Source of the DNA: Acidobacteria bacterium 13_2_20CM_2_57_6
GTDB taxonomy: Bacteria; Acidobacteriota; Terriglobia; Acidiferrales; UBA7541
DNA: 64,000 bases
Direction of reading: 5' to 3'
NCBI GenBank assembly: GCA_001917435.1
Contig: MNEA01000021.1
Span: 1 to 64,000 of the forward strand
Of this stretch, positions 27,865 through 36,714 are shown in pieces (position 1 is the first letter of the stretch; each line of letters begins with the position of its first letter). Under the pieces are notes generated by a model, which saw only the letters and a program-made list of their open reading frames with translations, was not told the DNA's origin and made no database searches. The position numbers and the translations under genes are program-made.

Positions 27865-28929
27865 ATGCGCATTCTCGTTGCCGGTGCATCCCTCATCTTC
27901 GTAGCCGTGTCGGCGTTTCTCGTCTCTCTCGCCTCCGCGGGCCCTCATCCTCCCGACCGCGTTTCCGTGGCCGTCAACGAGGAGGCTCGCCGGGTCGACA
28001 TTTCCATTGACGGCCAGCCTTTCACTTCCTACATCTGGCCCACCACGCTCAAGAAACCAGTCCTCTATCCGCTCCGTACCGCCAAAGGAACCATCGTCAC
28101 TCGCGGCTTCCCTCTCGACCAGCGCCCCGGCGAACGCGTCGATCATCCCCATCACGCCGGCCTTTGGTTTAACTACGAAAATGTAAATGGCATCGATTTC
28201 TGGAACAATTCCGACGCCATCAAGCCGGAAAACGCCCCCAAGATGGGCACCATTCTCCATCGTTCTGTCGTCTCCGCAAAAAGCGGTTCCGATCAGGGCG
28301 AACTCGACGTCGAATGTGATTGGGTCACTTTCGACAAAAAAGTTCTGCTCAAGGAACATACACACTTCGTCTTCCGCGGCGGCCCCGCTTTTCGCAGCGT
28401 CGACCGCATCACCACACTCCGCGCGCTTGACGAAAGAGTTTCTTTCCCCGATGAAAAGGACGGCATGCTGGGCCTTCGTGTTGTTCGCGCTCTCGAAATC
28501 CCCTCTGAAAAACCGGAGGTTTACACCGATGCCAGCGGTCGCGCCACGACCGTCGCCAAGCTGGACAACACCGGCGTCAATGGAACCTACCTCACGAGTG
28601 AAGGCAAAAAGGGCGATGCCGCCTGGGGCACGCGCGGGCGGTGGTGCAATCTCAGCGGTCTCGTCGGCGCCGAGCCTGTCACCATCACCATTCTCGACCA
28701 CCCTGGCAATCCAGGCTTTCCCACCTACTGGCATGCCCGCGGCTATGGCCTCTTCGCCGCCAACCCTCTCGGCCAGAAAGTTTTCAGCAATGGCAAGGAA
28801 GAGCTGAATCTCTCCCTTGCCCCCAATGCCAGCGTCACGTTCCGCTATCGCATCTTGATCTCTTCCGCAATCGCCGCGCCCGAAGCCACCGAAGCAGCCT
28901 ACAAGGATTTCGTGGCGGCCTATCACTGA
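27865..28929 (+). CDS. DUF6807 (PmoA-like) secreted protein
   Basis: 354 residues from ATG 27865, which opens a signal peptide (MRILVAGASLIFVAVSAFLVSLASAG) after GGAGACGGAGG. The body shows the DUF6807 signature: FTSYIWPTTLKKPVLYPLRTAKGTIVTRGFPLDQRPGERVDHPHHAGLWFNYENVNGIDFW, then ATTVAKLDNTGVNGTYLTSEGKKGDAAWGTRGRWCNLSG and VTITILDHPGNPGFPTYWHARGYGLFAANPLGQ. The old name PmoA refers to a methane monooxygenase that it is not. The double His (HPHHAG) and carbohydrate-locus context suggest a sugar-acting enzyme, but no activity is established to my knowledge. Lies between two Gfo/Idh genes. Confidence 0.85.
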   Translation: MRILVAGASLIFVAVSAFLVSLASAGPHPPDRVSVAVNEEARRVDISIDGQPFTSYIWPTTLKKPVLYPLRTAKGTIVTRGFPLDQRPGERVDHPHHAGLWFNYENVNGIDFWNNSDAIKPENAPKMGTILHRSVVSAKSGSDQGELDVECDWVTFDKKVLLKEHTHFVFRGGPAFRSVDRITTLRALDERVSFPDEKDGMLGLRVVRALEIPSEKPEVYTDASGRATTVAKLDNTGVNGTYLTSEGKKGDAAWGTRGRWCNLSGLVGAEPVTITILDHPGNPGFPTYWHARGYGLFAANPLGQKVFSNGKEELNLSLAPNASVTFRYRILISSAIAAPEATEAAYKDFVAAYH

Positions 28930-29084
28930 CTTAAGTCCAACGAGAAGCTCTCGCCTTCAGATCCCGGCTTGTCACGGAACGGAACTCGACGTGTACTCTT
29001 TGCGATACGTTCATTTGGAAAAAGCCAAAATTCCGACTATCCTTCTTCTCTTACTGATCGCTGATAACTGATTACTGATATCCC

Positions 29085-30104
29085 ATGACCATTCACATCG
29101 GCCTCATCGGCGGCGGAAACATCACGGAGACTCACGCCCGAGCTGCTCGCGCCATCCCCGGCGTCGAAATTTCCGCCATCCACGGAACGAACAACGAAAA
29201 AATCGCCCGTCTCTGCCATGAACACGGTGGCACTCCCTATCAAGACTTCGACGCCTTCTTAAGGCATCGTCCCATGGATCTCGTCATCATCGGTTCCCCC
29301 TCCGGACTTCACGCTACCCAAGGCATCGCCGCCACACGTCAGGGCCTCCACGTTCTCTCGGAAAAGCCCATCGAAATCAGCACTGCGCGCACCGACTTGC
29401 TCATCGAAGCCGCAAAAAAATCCAATGTCCAGCTCGGCGTCATTTTTCAAGACCGTATGAAGCCCCACATTCGCCAGCTCAAGAGCTGGCTCGATCAAGG
29501 CCTCCTCGGCAGGCCCATCATCGTCGATGCCCGCGTGAAGTGGTACCGCCCGCCGGAGTACTACTCCAATTCGCGCTGGCGCGGCACATTTGCCCTGGAT
29601 GGCGGCGGCGCCTTGATCAATCAAGGCATCCACACCGTCGACTTGCTCCTCTGGCTGCTCGGTGATGTTGTTCGCGTGCAGGCTCGCACCGGCACGCTGC
29701 TTCACAAAATCGAAGCCGAAGATACCGCCGCCGCTATCCTCGAATTTTCCGGCGGCGCGCTCGGAATTCTCCACGCCACCACGGCCGCCTACCCCGGCTA
29801 TCCTCGCCGCATCGAAATCTCCGGCACCGAAGGCACCGTCATCCTCGAACATGACCGCATCGTCGCCGCCAATCTCCGCACTCGCGCTGCCGCAGAACCT
29901 GCTGCCCTCGACGAAAACCAAAGCGCCTCTTCTGCAGCCGTCACTGACTTCCGCGGCCACCAGGCCGTCCTTGAAGATTTTCTGCAAGCCATCCAGCAGA
30001 ATCGCGTTCCCGCCTGCGACGGCCTCGAAGGCCGCCGCAGCATCGCTCTCGTTGAGGCTATCTACCGCGCCGCAAAAACTCCCGACCGCGTCGCCACCGT
30101 CTGA
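29085..30104 (+). CDS. Gfo/Idh/MocA-family oxidoreductase, cytoplasmic
   Basis: 339 residues, no signal peptide. Rossmann start IGLIGGGNITETHARAARAIPGVEISAIHG, the motif LSEKPIEISTARTDLLIEAAKK, and a C-terminal domain with WRGTFALDGGGALINQGIHTVDLLLWLLGD. The family acts on sugars, inositols and related compounds with NAD(P). It follows the DUF6807 gene by 155 bases and may be co-transcribed. Codons are strongly C-ended, giving long antisense open frames that were rejected. Confidence 0.9.
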   Translation: MTIHIGLIGGGNITETHARAARAIPGVEISAIHGTNNEKIARLCHEHGGTPYQDFDAFLRHRPMDLVIIGSPSGLHATQGIAATRQGLHVLSEKPIEISTARTDLLIEAAKKSNVQLGVIFQDRMKPHIRQLKSWLDQGLLGRPIIVDARVKWYRPPEYYSNSRWRGTFALDGGGALINQGIHTVDLLLWLLGDVVRVQARTGTLLHKIEAEDTAAAILEFSGGALGILHATTAAYPGYPRRIEISGTEGTVILEHDRIVAANLRTRAAAEPAALDENQSASSAAVTDFRGHQAVLEDFLQAIQQNRVPACDGLEGRRSIALVEAIYRAAKTPDRVATV

Positions 30105-30389
30105 AGAACGCAAGTCAGCGGCTGCGGTATATCTTTTCGCTGTTTCCATACCCTTGCGTGGTGAGGGGGAAAATCACTTTCCAAGAATTGTCCACAAAGT
30201 CCTAAACTTTGAGAAGTACCAAACTCTTGGCAAGCAAAGAATGTCAATGACCTAGGCCGCTAAGCACATTGCCCTCCGTATGATAGGTCTACTGCGAGGA
30301 GCCACGATTCCAGTGGGCTGCAAATTGCTCTACGACGGCTGTGATCGCCATCTTGAAACTCACCTCGCAATGGCTGGCAAACAGAAAGG
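30105..30389. other. Intergenic region, nothing recognised
   Basis: No gene, promoter or strong hairpin could be supported by eye. Confidence 0.4.
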
Positions 30390-30746
30390 TTGGGTACCAG
30401 TACGAGAAGAGATCTTCACGTGCTTTGCTACCAGCATCACACGGAGATGCTTTTGGGACTCTCCAATGACCTTGAAGAAGCTCTGCCGTACGCCTGCCAG
30501 GAGCCTGGCTGCCTTATCCGATACGATGGCCCGCGGGGATACTTCCTCGACACAAAAGATACAAACATTATCGGAGCGGAAATCACGCCTCGCGTCAACT
30601 GTTCCAATGATGGGCAACGTATGTATCTAACTGAGGTTACGCCCGAAAGAAGAAATTTCCGCCTGTGGAAATGCCCTGAATGCGATCAGAGCTACATGAA
30701 TGATGAAGATACCTCGGCCGGGCTGGGAAAAAAGATGGGAGCATGA
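30390..30746 (+). CDS. Small Cys-rich protein, zinc-ribbon-like
   Basis: 118 residues, family not recognised by name. Cysteines are arranged as LCYQHH, YACQEPGC (C-x4-C), VNCSNDG and KCPEC (C-x2-C), suggesting one or two metal-binding clusters. I recall similar short proteins with a CYQHH and LWKCPEC pattern in Acidobacteria, without known function. The start is unsure: TTG at 30390 is the first in-frame start after a GAAAGG sequence, and a later GTG is possible. It stands alone between a Gfo/Idh gene and a convergent PilZ gene. Confidence 0.55.
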   Translation: MGTSTRRDLHVLCYQHHTEMLLGLSNDLEEALPYACQEPGCLIRYDGPRGYFLDTKDTNIIGAEITPRVNCSNDGQRMYLTEVTPERRNFRLWKCPECDQSYMNDEDTSAGLGKKMGA

Positions 30747-30802
30747 TCCTCAGCTAGTCCTTCATTGGCGGGTTTGAAATTAAAAACGGTAGCCTTTCGC
30801 GG

Positions 30803-31102
30803 TTAGTAGGGTTTGGCCCACGACTCCACCCTGCCGGCCAGTTCCAGCCCGACGGCAAACCTTTCCTTTCCCTTGGACACTCGTTGGCAGTACACAATGC
30901 GCGCCTGTGACCACACTCCCTCCCCTGCCGAGCTAACCAGTACTAGTAGCCCCGGCTGCAGCTTCTGCTCCATGAGTACGCGCGCCCCATGGGCGCTCAC
31001 GTTTTCAGTCAACAACTTCTCGCTAAGCTTTGGCGCAGCGGGCAAACAAATTTCCAAGCTCACGGTCTTCAGGATCCGTTTTTCGGACCGGCCATTCGAC
31101 AT
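30803..31102 (-). CDS. PilZ-domain protein, probable c-di-GMP receptor
   Basis: 99 residues from ATG 31102. It has both halves of the c-di-GMP-binding signature: RSEKR (RxxxR) near the N-terminus and NVSAHG (NxSxxG) about 30 residues on, followed by the beta-barrel ending RFAVGLELAGRVESW. A stand-alone PilZ domain of this size usually acts as a c-di-GMP adaptor in motility, exopolysaccharide or secretion control. A longer in-frame start at 31144 exists but adds non-conserved residues. Confidence 0.8.
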   Translation of the reverse strand: MSNGRSEKRILKTVSLEICLPAAPKLSEKLLTENVSAHGARVLMEQKLQPGLLVLVSSAGEGVWSQARIVYCQRVSKGKERFAVGLELAGRVESWAKPY

Positions 31103-31415
31103 AGTCCTCCTGGTACCAGAGACCTTGTGAGCCCCGGACACCATATTCTCTCTTGGCCGCGCTCCTGTCTGTTGGGCACCTTATGCATGCGCGTGCGTGG
31201 CGTGATTCGTATTTAGCTGCAGATTCCGTAACTGACCTGTGTCTCCTCGCCCCTTCCAATCGCAGAAATTCAGCCTCGGCGACGGAGCACTCCCCCCAGG
31301 TCGCATTACAATCGCATTACAATATGTTGACTACTATTGTTCAGAGTAGGGGACAAGCGGGCGGAACCCGCAATTCCCCAACGGGTGTTCTCCCTAATCC
31401 TCCGCGCTATCTCGC
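31103..31415. other. Intergenic region with a tandem duplication
   Basis: No gene supported. It carries the exact 11-base tandem repeat at 31301-31322. Confidence 0.45.
31301..31322. repeat. Two exact tandem copies of an 11-mer
   Basis: TCGCATTACAA occurs twice without a gap. It lies about 200 bases upstream of the PilZ start on the minus strand, so it could be a regulatory direct repeat, or simple slippage. Confidence 0.6.
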
Positions 31416-32096
31416 CTATTTGTTGCTAGTTGACTCTGCCCACAACGCCGTCGTCTCGCCCAATTCCCGCAACACCTCCGCGTCGCTCCTCTTCGAACTC
31501 TTCAGCACATGAAAGGAATGATCCGCTGTTTCAATAATGTGCAACGTCGCCCGCGCCCCTAACTTCGTGCACACCGGACGCAGCAGTTTCAGATCGGCAA
31601 GCGTATCCCGCGTTCCTTGCAGGAACAGCATCGGCACCGTGACTTTCGCAAGGTGGTCCGCTCGTTTCGTCCCAGGCTTGTTCGGGGGATGCAATGGAAA
31701 GCTGAAGAACACCAATCCTCGCACGCCATCAAGCAAACGCTCCGCCGCAGCCTGCGAAGTCATTCGCCCTCCCATGGACTTCCCTCCGGCCAACAACGGC
31801 AACTCCGGAGCCGCGTCGGCCGCCGCTCGCACTGCCGACCTCACTGTCGCCGTCAGTACTGCCGGCGCGTCAGGAACCCGCCTCCGTTCCTCCATGTACG
31901 GAAACTGGTACCGCATTGTCGCTACCCCTACGCTCGCCAATTCGTCCGCCAGCTTCGCCATAAACGGGTGACTCATCCCCGCACCAGCTCCATGAGCCAG
32001 CACCAGCAGCCATCGCGCCTTCGCCGGCCGCAACAGCAGCGCCGACACCTTGCCCGCGCCCTCCACTCCAAGTCGCAACTCCTCGCTCGCTGCCAT
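31416..32096 (-). CDS. Alpha/beta hydrolase of the KANL3/Tex30 type
   Basis: 226 residues. The oxyanion-loop motif is LAHGAGAGMSHPFM, the nucleophile elbow is GGKSMGG (Ser107), the acid is Asp164 in GTRDTL and the base is His193 in ETADHSFHV, so the catalytic triad is complete. Size and motifs fit the small dienelactone-hydrolase-like KANL3/Tex30 family. Cytoplasmic, with no signal peptide. Substrate unknown. It lies alone, divergent from PadR. Confidence 0.85.
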   Translation of the reverse strand: MAASEELRLGVEGAGKVSALLLRPAKARWLLVLAHGAGAGMSHPFMAKLADELASVGVATMRYQFPYMEERRRVPDAPAVLTATVRSAVRAAADAAPELPLLAGGKSMGGRMTSQAAAERLLDGVRGLVFFSFPLHPPNKPGTKRADHLAKVTVPMLFLQGTRDTLADLKLLRPVCTKLGARATLHIIETADHSFHVLKSSKRSDAEVLRELGETTALWAESTSNK

Positions 32097-32249
32097 TTCG
32101 CCGCGATTCTAGCAGAACATCCCTGCGTACCAGTGCTCGCCTATTCTGCGCGACATGAACCCATAGGAATGTCCCAACAACGGGATGCTCCACGGCTTAC
32201 CTGTTGCTTTCCCAAAGGAAGTGTGCCATCTTCCTATTGGAAACCAAAA

Positions 32250-32261
32250 TGACGGTGCACC
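32250..32261. promoter_or_regulatory. Perfect palindrome before padR, candidate operator
   Basis: ACGGTGCACCGT is an exact 12-bp palindrome ending 12 bases before the PadR start codon. Self-regulation by PadR proteins through palindromes at their own promoter is usual, so this is a candidate operator. It differs from the common ATGT-N8-ACAT PadR pattern. Confidence 0.45.
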
Positions 32262-32273
32262 GTTAATACTCCT

Positions 32274-32621
32274 ATGAAACAAAAAACCGACGTCCTGCAA
32301 GGCACGCTGGCGTTGATGGTCCTCAAGACTCTCGATGTGCTCGGGCCGCTGCACGGCTATGGAATCGCGCGGCGCATCGAGCAGATCAGCGGCGATCTGC
32401 TGGCCGTGAATCAAGGCACTCTGTATCCCGTGCTGTTGAAGCTGGAGCAAGAAGGGGCGATCGCATCCGAGTGGGGCGCCTCGGAGAATAATCGCAGGGC
32501 GCGCTTCTATCGTCTGACTCGCCAAGGACGCAAACAGTTGCGGACCGAAACTCAAGATTGGGAACAAACCGCGGCAATCATCGGTCGCTTCTTCGATGCC
32601 AAAGCGGAGGATTTGTCATGA
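32274..32621 (+). CDS. PadR-family transcriptional regulator
   Basis: 115 residues, the size of acidobacterial PadR proteins paired with ADOP permeases. The winged helix is LQGTLALMVLKTLDVLGPLHGYGIARRIEQISGDLLAVNQGTLYPVLLKLEQEGAIASEWG, with a short C-terminal helix. Its stop codon overlaps the start of the permease gene by 4 bases (ATGA), so both are one transcription unit. It probably represses this unit in response to an unknown ligand. Confidence 0.92.
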   Translation: MKQKTDVLQGTLALMVLKTLDVLGPLHGYGIARRIEQISGDLLAVNQGTLYPVLLKLEQEGAIASEWGASENNRRARFYRLTRQGRKQLRTETQDWEQTAAIIGRFFDAKAEDLS

Positions 32622-35260
32622 AATCTCTCAGACGGTTTTTCAACCGCGTGGTGAACGTCGTGACCAGGCGAGCGCAAGAAGAGCGCTTGAGGGAAGAAAT
32701 TGAGGAACACATCGCTCTGCAAACCGCCGAAAATCTCCGCGCCGGTTTATCGCCAGGTGAGGCCCGCAGCCAAGCCATGCTCAAGTTTGGCGGCGTGGAA
32801 GCCCTGAAGCAAGACTATCGCGCCGAGCGAGGACTGCTTCTCATCGAGAATCTCCTGGCGGATTTGCGAACCGCAACACGAACGATTTCGCGCATGCCAG
32901 GCCTAGCGGCTGTGATCATCGTTTCGCTGGCCATCGGAATCGGCGTGAATACAACCATCTTTTCATGGATTCAGCTGATCCTGTTCGAACCGATGCCCGC
33001 CCTGAGCGGAGCCGCGAACTTTCTACTGGTCGAGCCTCGCAGGGAGATGGGCGGATATCCAGGCGCTTCCTGGCTGGAATATCGCGACTTGCAGACGCAA
33101 ATCCCCGCGCTCCACGACATCGTGGCATCTCAGATGGTCCCGTTCAACGTGGGAGAGAGGGGCCAGACGGAGCGGACGCACGGGCAACTCGTCTCTGGCA
33201 ATTATTTTTCCGCCTTGGACTTGAAACCAGCAATCGGACGATTCATTCGGCCCGAGGAGGCGGAGCGGCCCGGAACCGAGCCGGTCGTTGTGATTTCCTA
33301 TGATTACTGGCAAACGCGGTTTCGCGGCGCGCCGGAAGCTGTGGGACAAAAATTGCGCGTCAACGACAGCGATCTTATAGTCATCGGCGTGGCACCCAGG
33401 GAATTCCAGGGAACCATGATCCCGTTAAAGTTCGAACTGTGGGTGCCAGCCACGATGGGGCCTGCGTTGCTCGGTCGCGCACTCTACCTCGAAGATCGCA
33501 GCAGCCGCGGTTTTTCGTTGATCGGAATGTTAAGCCCTGGCGCGACACGCGAGGAAGCCCAGGCCGAGTTCAGTACGGCGATGGCCCAGCTTGCGCGCGA
33601 CTATCCTGAGGCCAGCGCCGGAATTAGCGCCGAGATTCATCCATTCTGGAAAGCGCCGCGCGGTCCGCAGCGGTGGCTGATCAGTGGGCTCGCCATCTTG
33701 CAAGGCGTTATGCTGCTCCTGCAGTTGGCGGTCTGCGGCAACACCGCAAACCTCATGCTGGCTCGTGGAAGCACCCGGCAGCGCGAGATGGCCGTGCGCG
33801 TAGCGCTCGGCGCGGGACGCTGGCGCATCGTCAGCCTGGTACTTTCGGAAAATATGCTGCTCGCTTTCCTGGGAGCAGGCCTCGGAGCAGCCCTCGCCGT
33901 TTGGGGCACAACGGCATTGCGCCTTGCGCCAATGATTGGCGCATTTCCGATCCTGTTTCCCACCAGAGTGGATGCATTCACCCTCGCCTTCGCCATGTTG
34001 CTCGGTGTTGGGTGCGGTTTGATCTTCAGCGCGCCGCCGGCGGTCCATCTGGCGCGGCTGGATCCGCAGGAGGGGCTTCGCTCCAGTTCCAACACATCGC
34101 CGCGCAGCCGTGCGCGCAAAGTTCTCATGGGCGTGGAAGTCGGACTTGCGATGGTCGTCTTGATCGCCGCGGCGCTCTTTCTCGAAAGTTTTCGCTCGGC
34201 TCGTCAAACAGATCCGAGATTCCGCCCGGAGGGCGTTTTGCTGGCCGCCTACGACTTAAGCGGACGGAATCCCGACGAGGCGTCCGAGCGCGAATTTGCT
34301 GCGCGCCTGCTGGAACGGCTGCGGTCTTTGCCGGACGTCGAGGCCGCCGCCATCGCAACAAATGTTCCGCTGGACTTGCATGGAATTGAGGCGCGGCCTT
34401 TCACTGTGCAGGGCCGCGTACGCACGGAACCGGGGCAGGATCGAGCGATTTCCAATACGGTGACGCCGGGATACTTCAAGGTGATGGCCATCCCGCTCCT
34501 CGAGGGAAACGACTTCGCCGACATGAGGGATAAGGCGGCACCCGCACAGGCTATCGTCAATGAGGAGTTTGTCCGCCGTTACTTGGATGGCGCGAATGCG
34601 ATCGGCCGCCGCATACAGACGCGTGCGGGAAGCTTCTTGATCATCGGCGTGGCGCGCAATTCGGTCTACGACGCATTTGGCGAGCCCGTGCAGCCAGCAG
34701 TCTATTTCTCGTACCGGGATATTTCAGAGGACCAGGGCGAAATTCATCTGAGGACGCGCAGCGGCAATGAAACCGCTCTGGCCGCCGAGGCGCGTGCCGT
34801 TCTCCGCGATCTCGATCCCATGCTCCCTCTTTACGACGTGCGAACATTTTCCCAGCACATCGAACGAAATCTCTATCTTCGCCGGATTCCTGCGCGGATG
34901 TTCGCCGTGCTCGGGCCACTCCTGCTCGGCCTCGCCGCGATCGGAATCTATGCCGTGGTTTCCTACGCCGTCACTAGGCGAACGAGAGAGATTGGCCTGC
35001 GGCTCGCGTTCGGGGCCACCAGCAGGCGAGTGGTCCTGCAAATTATTCGCGAGAACTTGGGCGCAATCGCCTGGGGCATGGCCATTGGTTGGGTACTTGC
35101 TCTTTTGATTTCTGTTCGCGCGATTACCAAGGGCCCCGTCAACCTTCCGGTTTTCATCGGTGTACCGGCGCTTCTGTTGAGTGTCGCGACGCTGGCTTGC
35201 TGGATTCCCGCACGCAGAGCCAGCCGCATTGATCCCATGGCCGCCCTCCGCCACGAGTAA
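32618..35260 (+). CDS. ADOP-type permease (MacB/FtsX-like, ABC export permease)
   Basis: 880 residues from ATG 32618, overlapping padR. The N-terminal 70 residues are the ADOP-specific soluble segment (RREEIEEHIALQTAENLRAGLSPGEARSQAMLKFGG-like). Membrane segment 1 is near residue 90 (LAAVIIVSLAIGIGVNTTIFSW), followed by a MacB-type periplasmic core domain. A first FtsX three-helix unit lies near 370-490, then a second periplasmic domain and a second FtsX unit at about 770-880 (RRTREIGLRLAFGATSRRVV). Duplicated permeases without their own ATPase are typical of Acidobacteria. A role in export or efflux with a separate ATPase is inferred. Confidence 0.93.
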   Translation: MKSLRRFFNRVVNVVTRRAQEERLREEIEEHIALQTAENLRAGLSPGEARSQAMLKFGGVEALKQDYRAERGLLLIENLLADLRTATRTISRMPGLAAVIIVSLAIGIGVNTTIFSWIQLILFEPMPALSGAANFLLVEPRREMGGYPGASWLEYRDLQTQIPALHDIVASQMVPFNVGERGQTERTHGQLVSGNYFSALDLKPAIGRFIRPEEAERPGTEPVVVISYDYWQTRFRGAPEAVGQKLRVNDSDLIVIGVAPREFQGTMIPLKFELWVPATMGPALLGRALYLEDRSSRGFSLIGMLSPGATREEAQAEFSTAMAQLARDYPEASAGISAEIHPFWKAPRGPQRWLISGLAILQGVMLLLQLAVCGNTANLMLARGSTRQREMAVRVALGAGRWRIVSLVLSENMLLAFLGAGLGAALAVWGTTALRLAPMIGAFPILFPTRVDAFTLAFAMLLGVGCGLIFSAPPAVHLARLDPQEGLRSSSNTSPRSRARKVLMGVEVGLAMVVLIAAALFLESFRSARQTDPRFRPEGVLLAAYDLSGRNPDEASEREFAARLLERLRSLPDVEAAAIATNVPLDLHGIEARPFTVQGRVRTEPGQDRAISNTVTPGYFKVMAIPLLEGNDFADMRDKAAPAQAIVNEEFVRRYLDGANAIGRRIQTRAGSFLIIGVARNSVYDAFGEPVQPAVYFSYRDISEDQGEIHLRTRSGNETALAAEARAVLRDLDPMLPLYDVRTFSQHIERNLYLRRIPARMFAVLGPLLLGLAAIGIYAVVSYAVTRRTREIGLRLAFGATSRRVVLQIIRENLGAIAWGMAIGWVLALLISVRAITKGPVNLPVFIGVPALLLSVATLACWIPARRASRIDPMAALRHE

Positions 35261-35598
35261 AGTGGGACAGCTTTTGGCTGTCCTCCTGTATTTTTTCCTG
35301 TAGGGGCACGATACAACTCGTCCCGAGCTTGTCGGGATCGTGCCCACCGTCATTTCGAACGGAGCAGGCCGACTTTCTCTTCCGCTTTCGCTCTTGCGAA
35401 TGCGTCGGCCTGCGCAGAGAGAAATCTCTCTTCGCCTTCACTCTGCTCACATTTCGAACAATGTGGGAAACCCTCTTCTCTTCAGCCCGGGCGTCCAACA
35501 ACCGCGGGAAACATTTCAACACCGCTCGCCGTTATCTCCAGTAGATCCTTTCCCTAGGCCCCTTACGACAAGGCCCTTTACGACAAAGGAGGGACCAC
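35261..35598. other. Intergenic region with a long hairpin
   Basis: No gene. It contains the hairpin at 35304-35345. AAAGGAGGG just before 35599 is the ribosome binding site of the next gene. Confidence 0.5.
35304..35345. repeat. Nested inverted repeat after the ADOP gene
   Basis: Outer arms GGGCACGAT and ATCGTGCCC pair exactly. An inner pair CCCGA/TCGGG sits inside the loop. No T-run follows, so it is more like an intergenic repeat element or an mRNA 3'-end stabiliser than a classical terminator. Confidence 0.55.
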
Positions 35599-36312
35599 AT
35601 GAGTCCCACCAAGAACCCAGGCCGATTCGCAGGCTTGCTGTATCTCCTCACGTCAATCGTGGGCTTCTTCGCCATGGGCTATGTCCCCAGGAAGCTGCTC
35701 GTCCACGGAAACGCAGCGGCGACGGCCAGCAACATCGCCGCCTCGGAGACGCTCTTTCGCCTCGGCATCGCGGCCCAACTCATCGGCATGGCCGGTTTTA
35801 TCTTCGTGGCCGTGGCTCTGTACGACCTGCTCAAGGGAGTCAACCGCCGGCATGCCTCGCTTATGGTGACATTGATTGTGGTCTCGATCCCGATCGTATT
35901 TCTGAATGAGCTGAACTCCATCGCCGCCCTCGCCCTCGTACGCGGAGCTGATTTCCTATCCATCTTCGAAAAGCCTCAGCGGGAAGCTCTCGCGATGCTG
36001 TGTCTCAATCTGCATCATCACGGAATTGTTGTCGCCGAAATCTTTTGGGGTCTGTGGCTCTTTCCCCTCGCGCTGTTGGTGTACAGGTCGCGATTCCTGC
36101 CGCGCTTACTCGGCGTGTGGCTCGCCCTCGCCGGCGTCGCGTGGGTAATCCTGAGCCTCACGGGCGTACTGCTGCCCCAATATCAGAACAACGTGGATAC
36201 CTACTCTCAGCCCGCCTTCTTCGGGGAGATCGCGTTCATGTTGTGGCTCCTCATCAAGGGCGCCAAGCCCCCAGCTCTGGACCCCACAACCTCATCCTCG
36301 GCGTTTGCTTAG
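35599..36312 (+). CDS. DUF4386 membrane protein
   Basis: 237 residues with about six to seven hydrophobic segments. The start NPGRFAGLLYLLTSIVGFFAMGYVPRKLLV, the central ETLFRLGIAAQLIGMAGFIFVAVALYDLL and the late PRLLGVWLALAGVAWVI are typical of DUF4386. The function of the family is unknown. AAAGGAGGG lies 8 bases before ATG. It stands as a single gene after the ADOP unit. Confidence 0.88.
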   Translation: MSPTKNPGRFAGLLYLLTSIVGFFAMGYVPRKLLVHGNAAATASNIAASETLFRLGIAAQLIGMAGFIFVAVALYDLLKGVNRRHASLMVTLIVVSIPIVFLNELNSIAALALVRGADFLSIFEKPQREALAMLCLNLHHHGIVVAEIFWGLWLFPLALLVYRSRFLPRLLGVWLALAGVAWVILSLTGVLLPQYQNNVDTYSQPAFFGEIAFMLWLLIKGAKPPALDPTTSSSAFA

Positions 36313-36714
36313 GTTGCACTCAAAAACCCGCTCCAGCGGTCTTGGGCTGAGATTCACATTTTCACATTATCCGCCTGAGTCAACCGGTTGGCAGCTGAAC
36401 CCAACATGTATAATGTCCTCGATTTTTAACTTTTTGAGCTATCTGGACATAGTAACTTCGGTGCTCTACAACACTTCAAATACGTCCACGCCGGGTGCCG
36501 CTCCCTACGGTTTTCAGGGTGCGCGTTTTTGTTCTACGAATCCCACAAGTCCACCACGGATGATCGACTTTCCGTATGCATTTGGCGGGTCGTGGATAGA
36601 AGCCGAAAATCCGTTGACAGCAAATCTGGGCGGGCTTACGGTTAGCTGAAATTATGATGCAACTTCGGGCTCCCCGCGCTCGGAAGAGTGGTTAGTTATC
36701 CGAGGAGGACGAAA
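36313..36714. other. Intergenic region holding repeat copy 1
   Basis: No gene. It contains the first of two imperfect direct repeats (36491-36584). GAGGAGG at 36702-36708 serves the next gene. Confidence 0.5.
36491..36584 (+). repeat. Imperfect direct repeat, copy 1 (about 94 bp)
   Basis: Shares CCCTACGGTTTTCAGGG, TTTTGTTCTACGAATC, ATCGACTTTCCG and CATTTG, in the same order and spacing, with copy 2 at 37877-37970. Overall identity is about 80 percent by eye. The two copies flank the secreted-protein gene at 36715-37861. Confidence 0.7.

Noticed and set aside
27859-28926. 355-codon minus-strand open frame opposite the DUF6807 gene
   Set aside because: Gly/Ala/Glu/Asp-biased composition typical of antisense to C-ended codons; the plus-strand gene is clearly real.
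29259-30149. 296-codon minus-strand open frame opposite a Gfo/Idh gene
   Set aside because: Antisense composition; the plus-strand gene has complete Gfo/Idh motifs.
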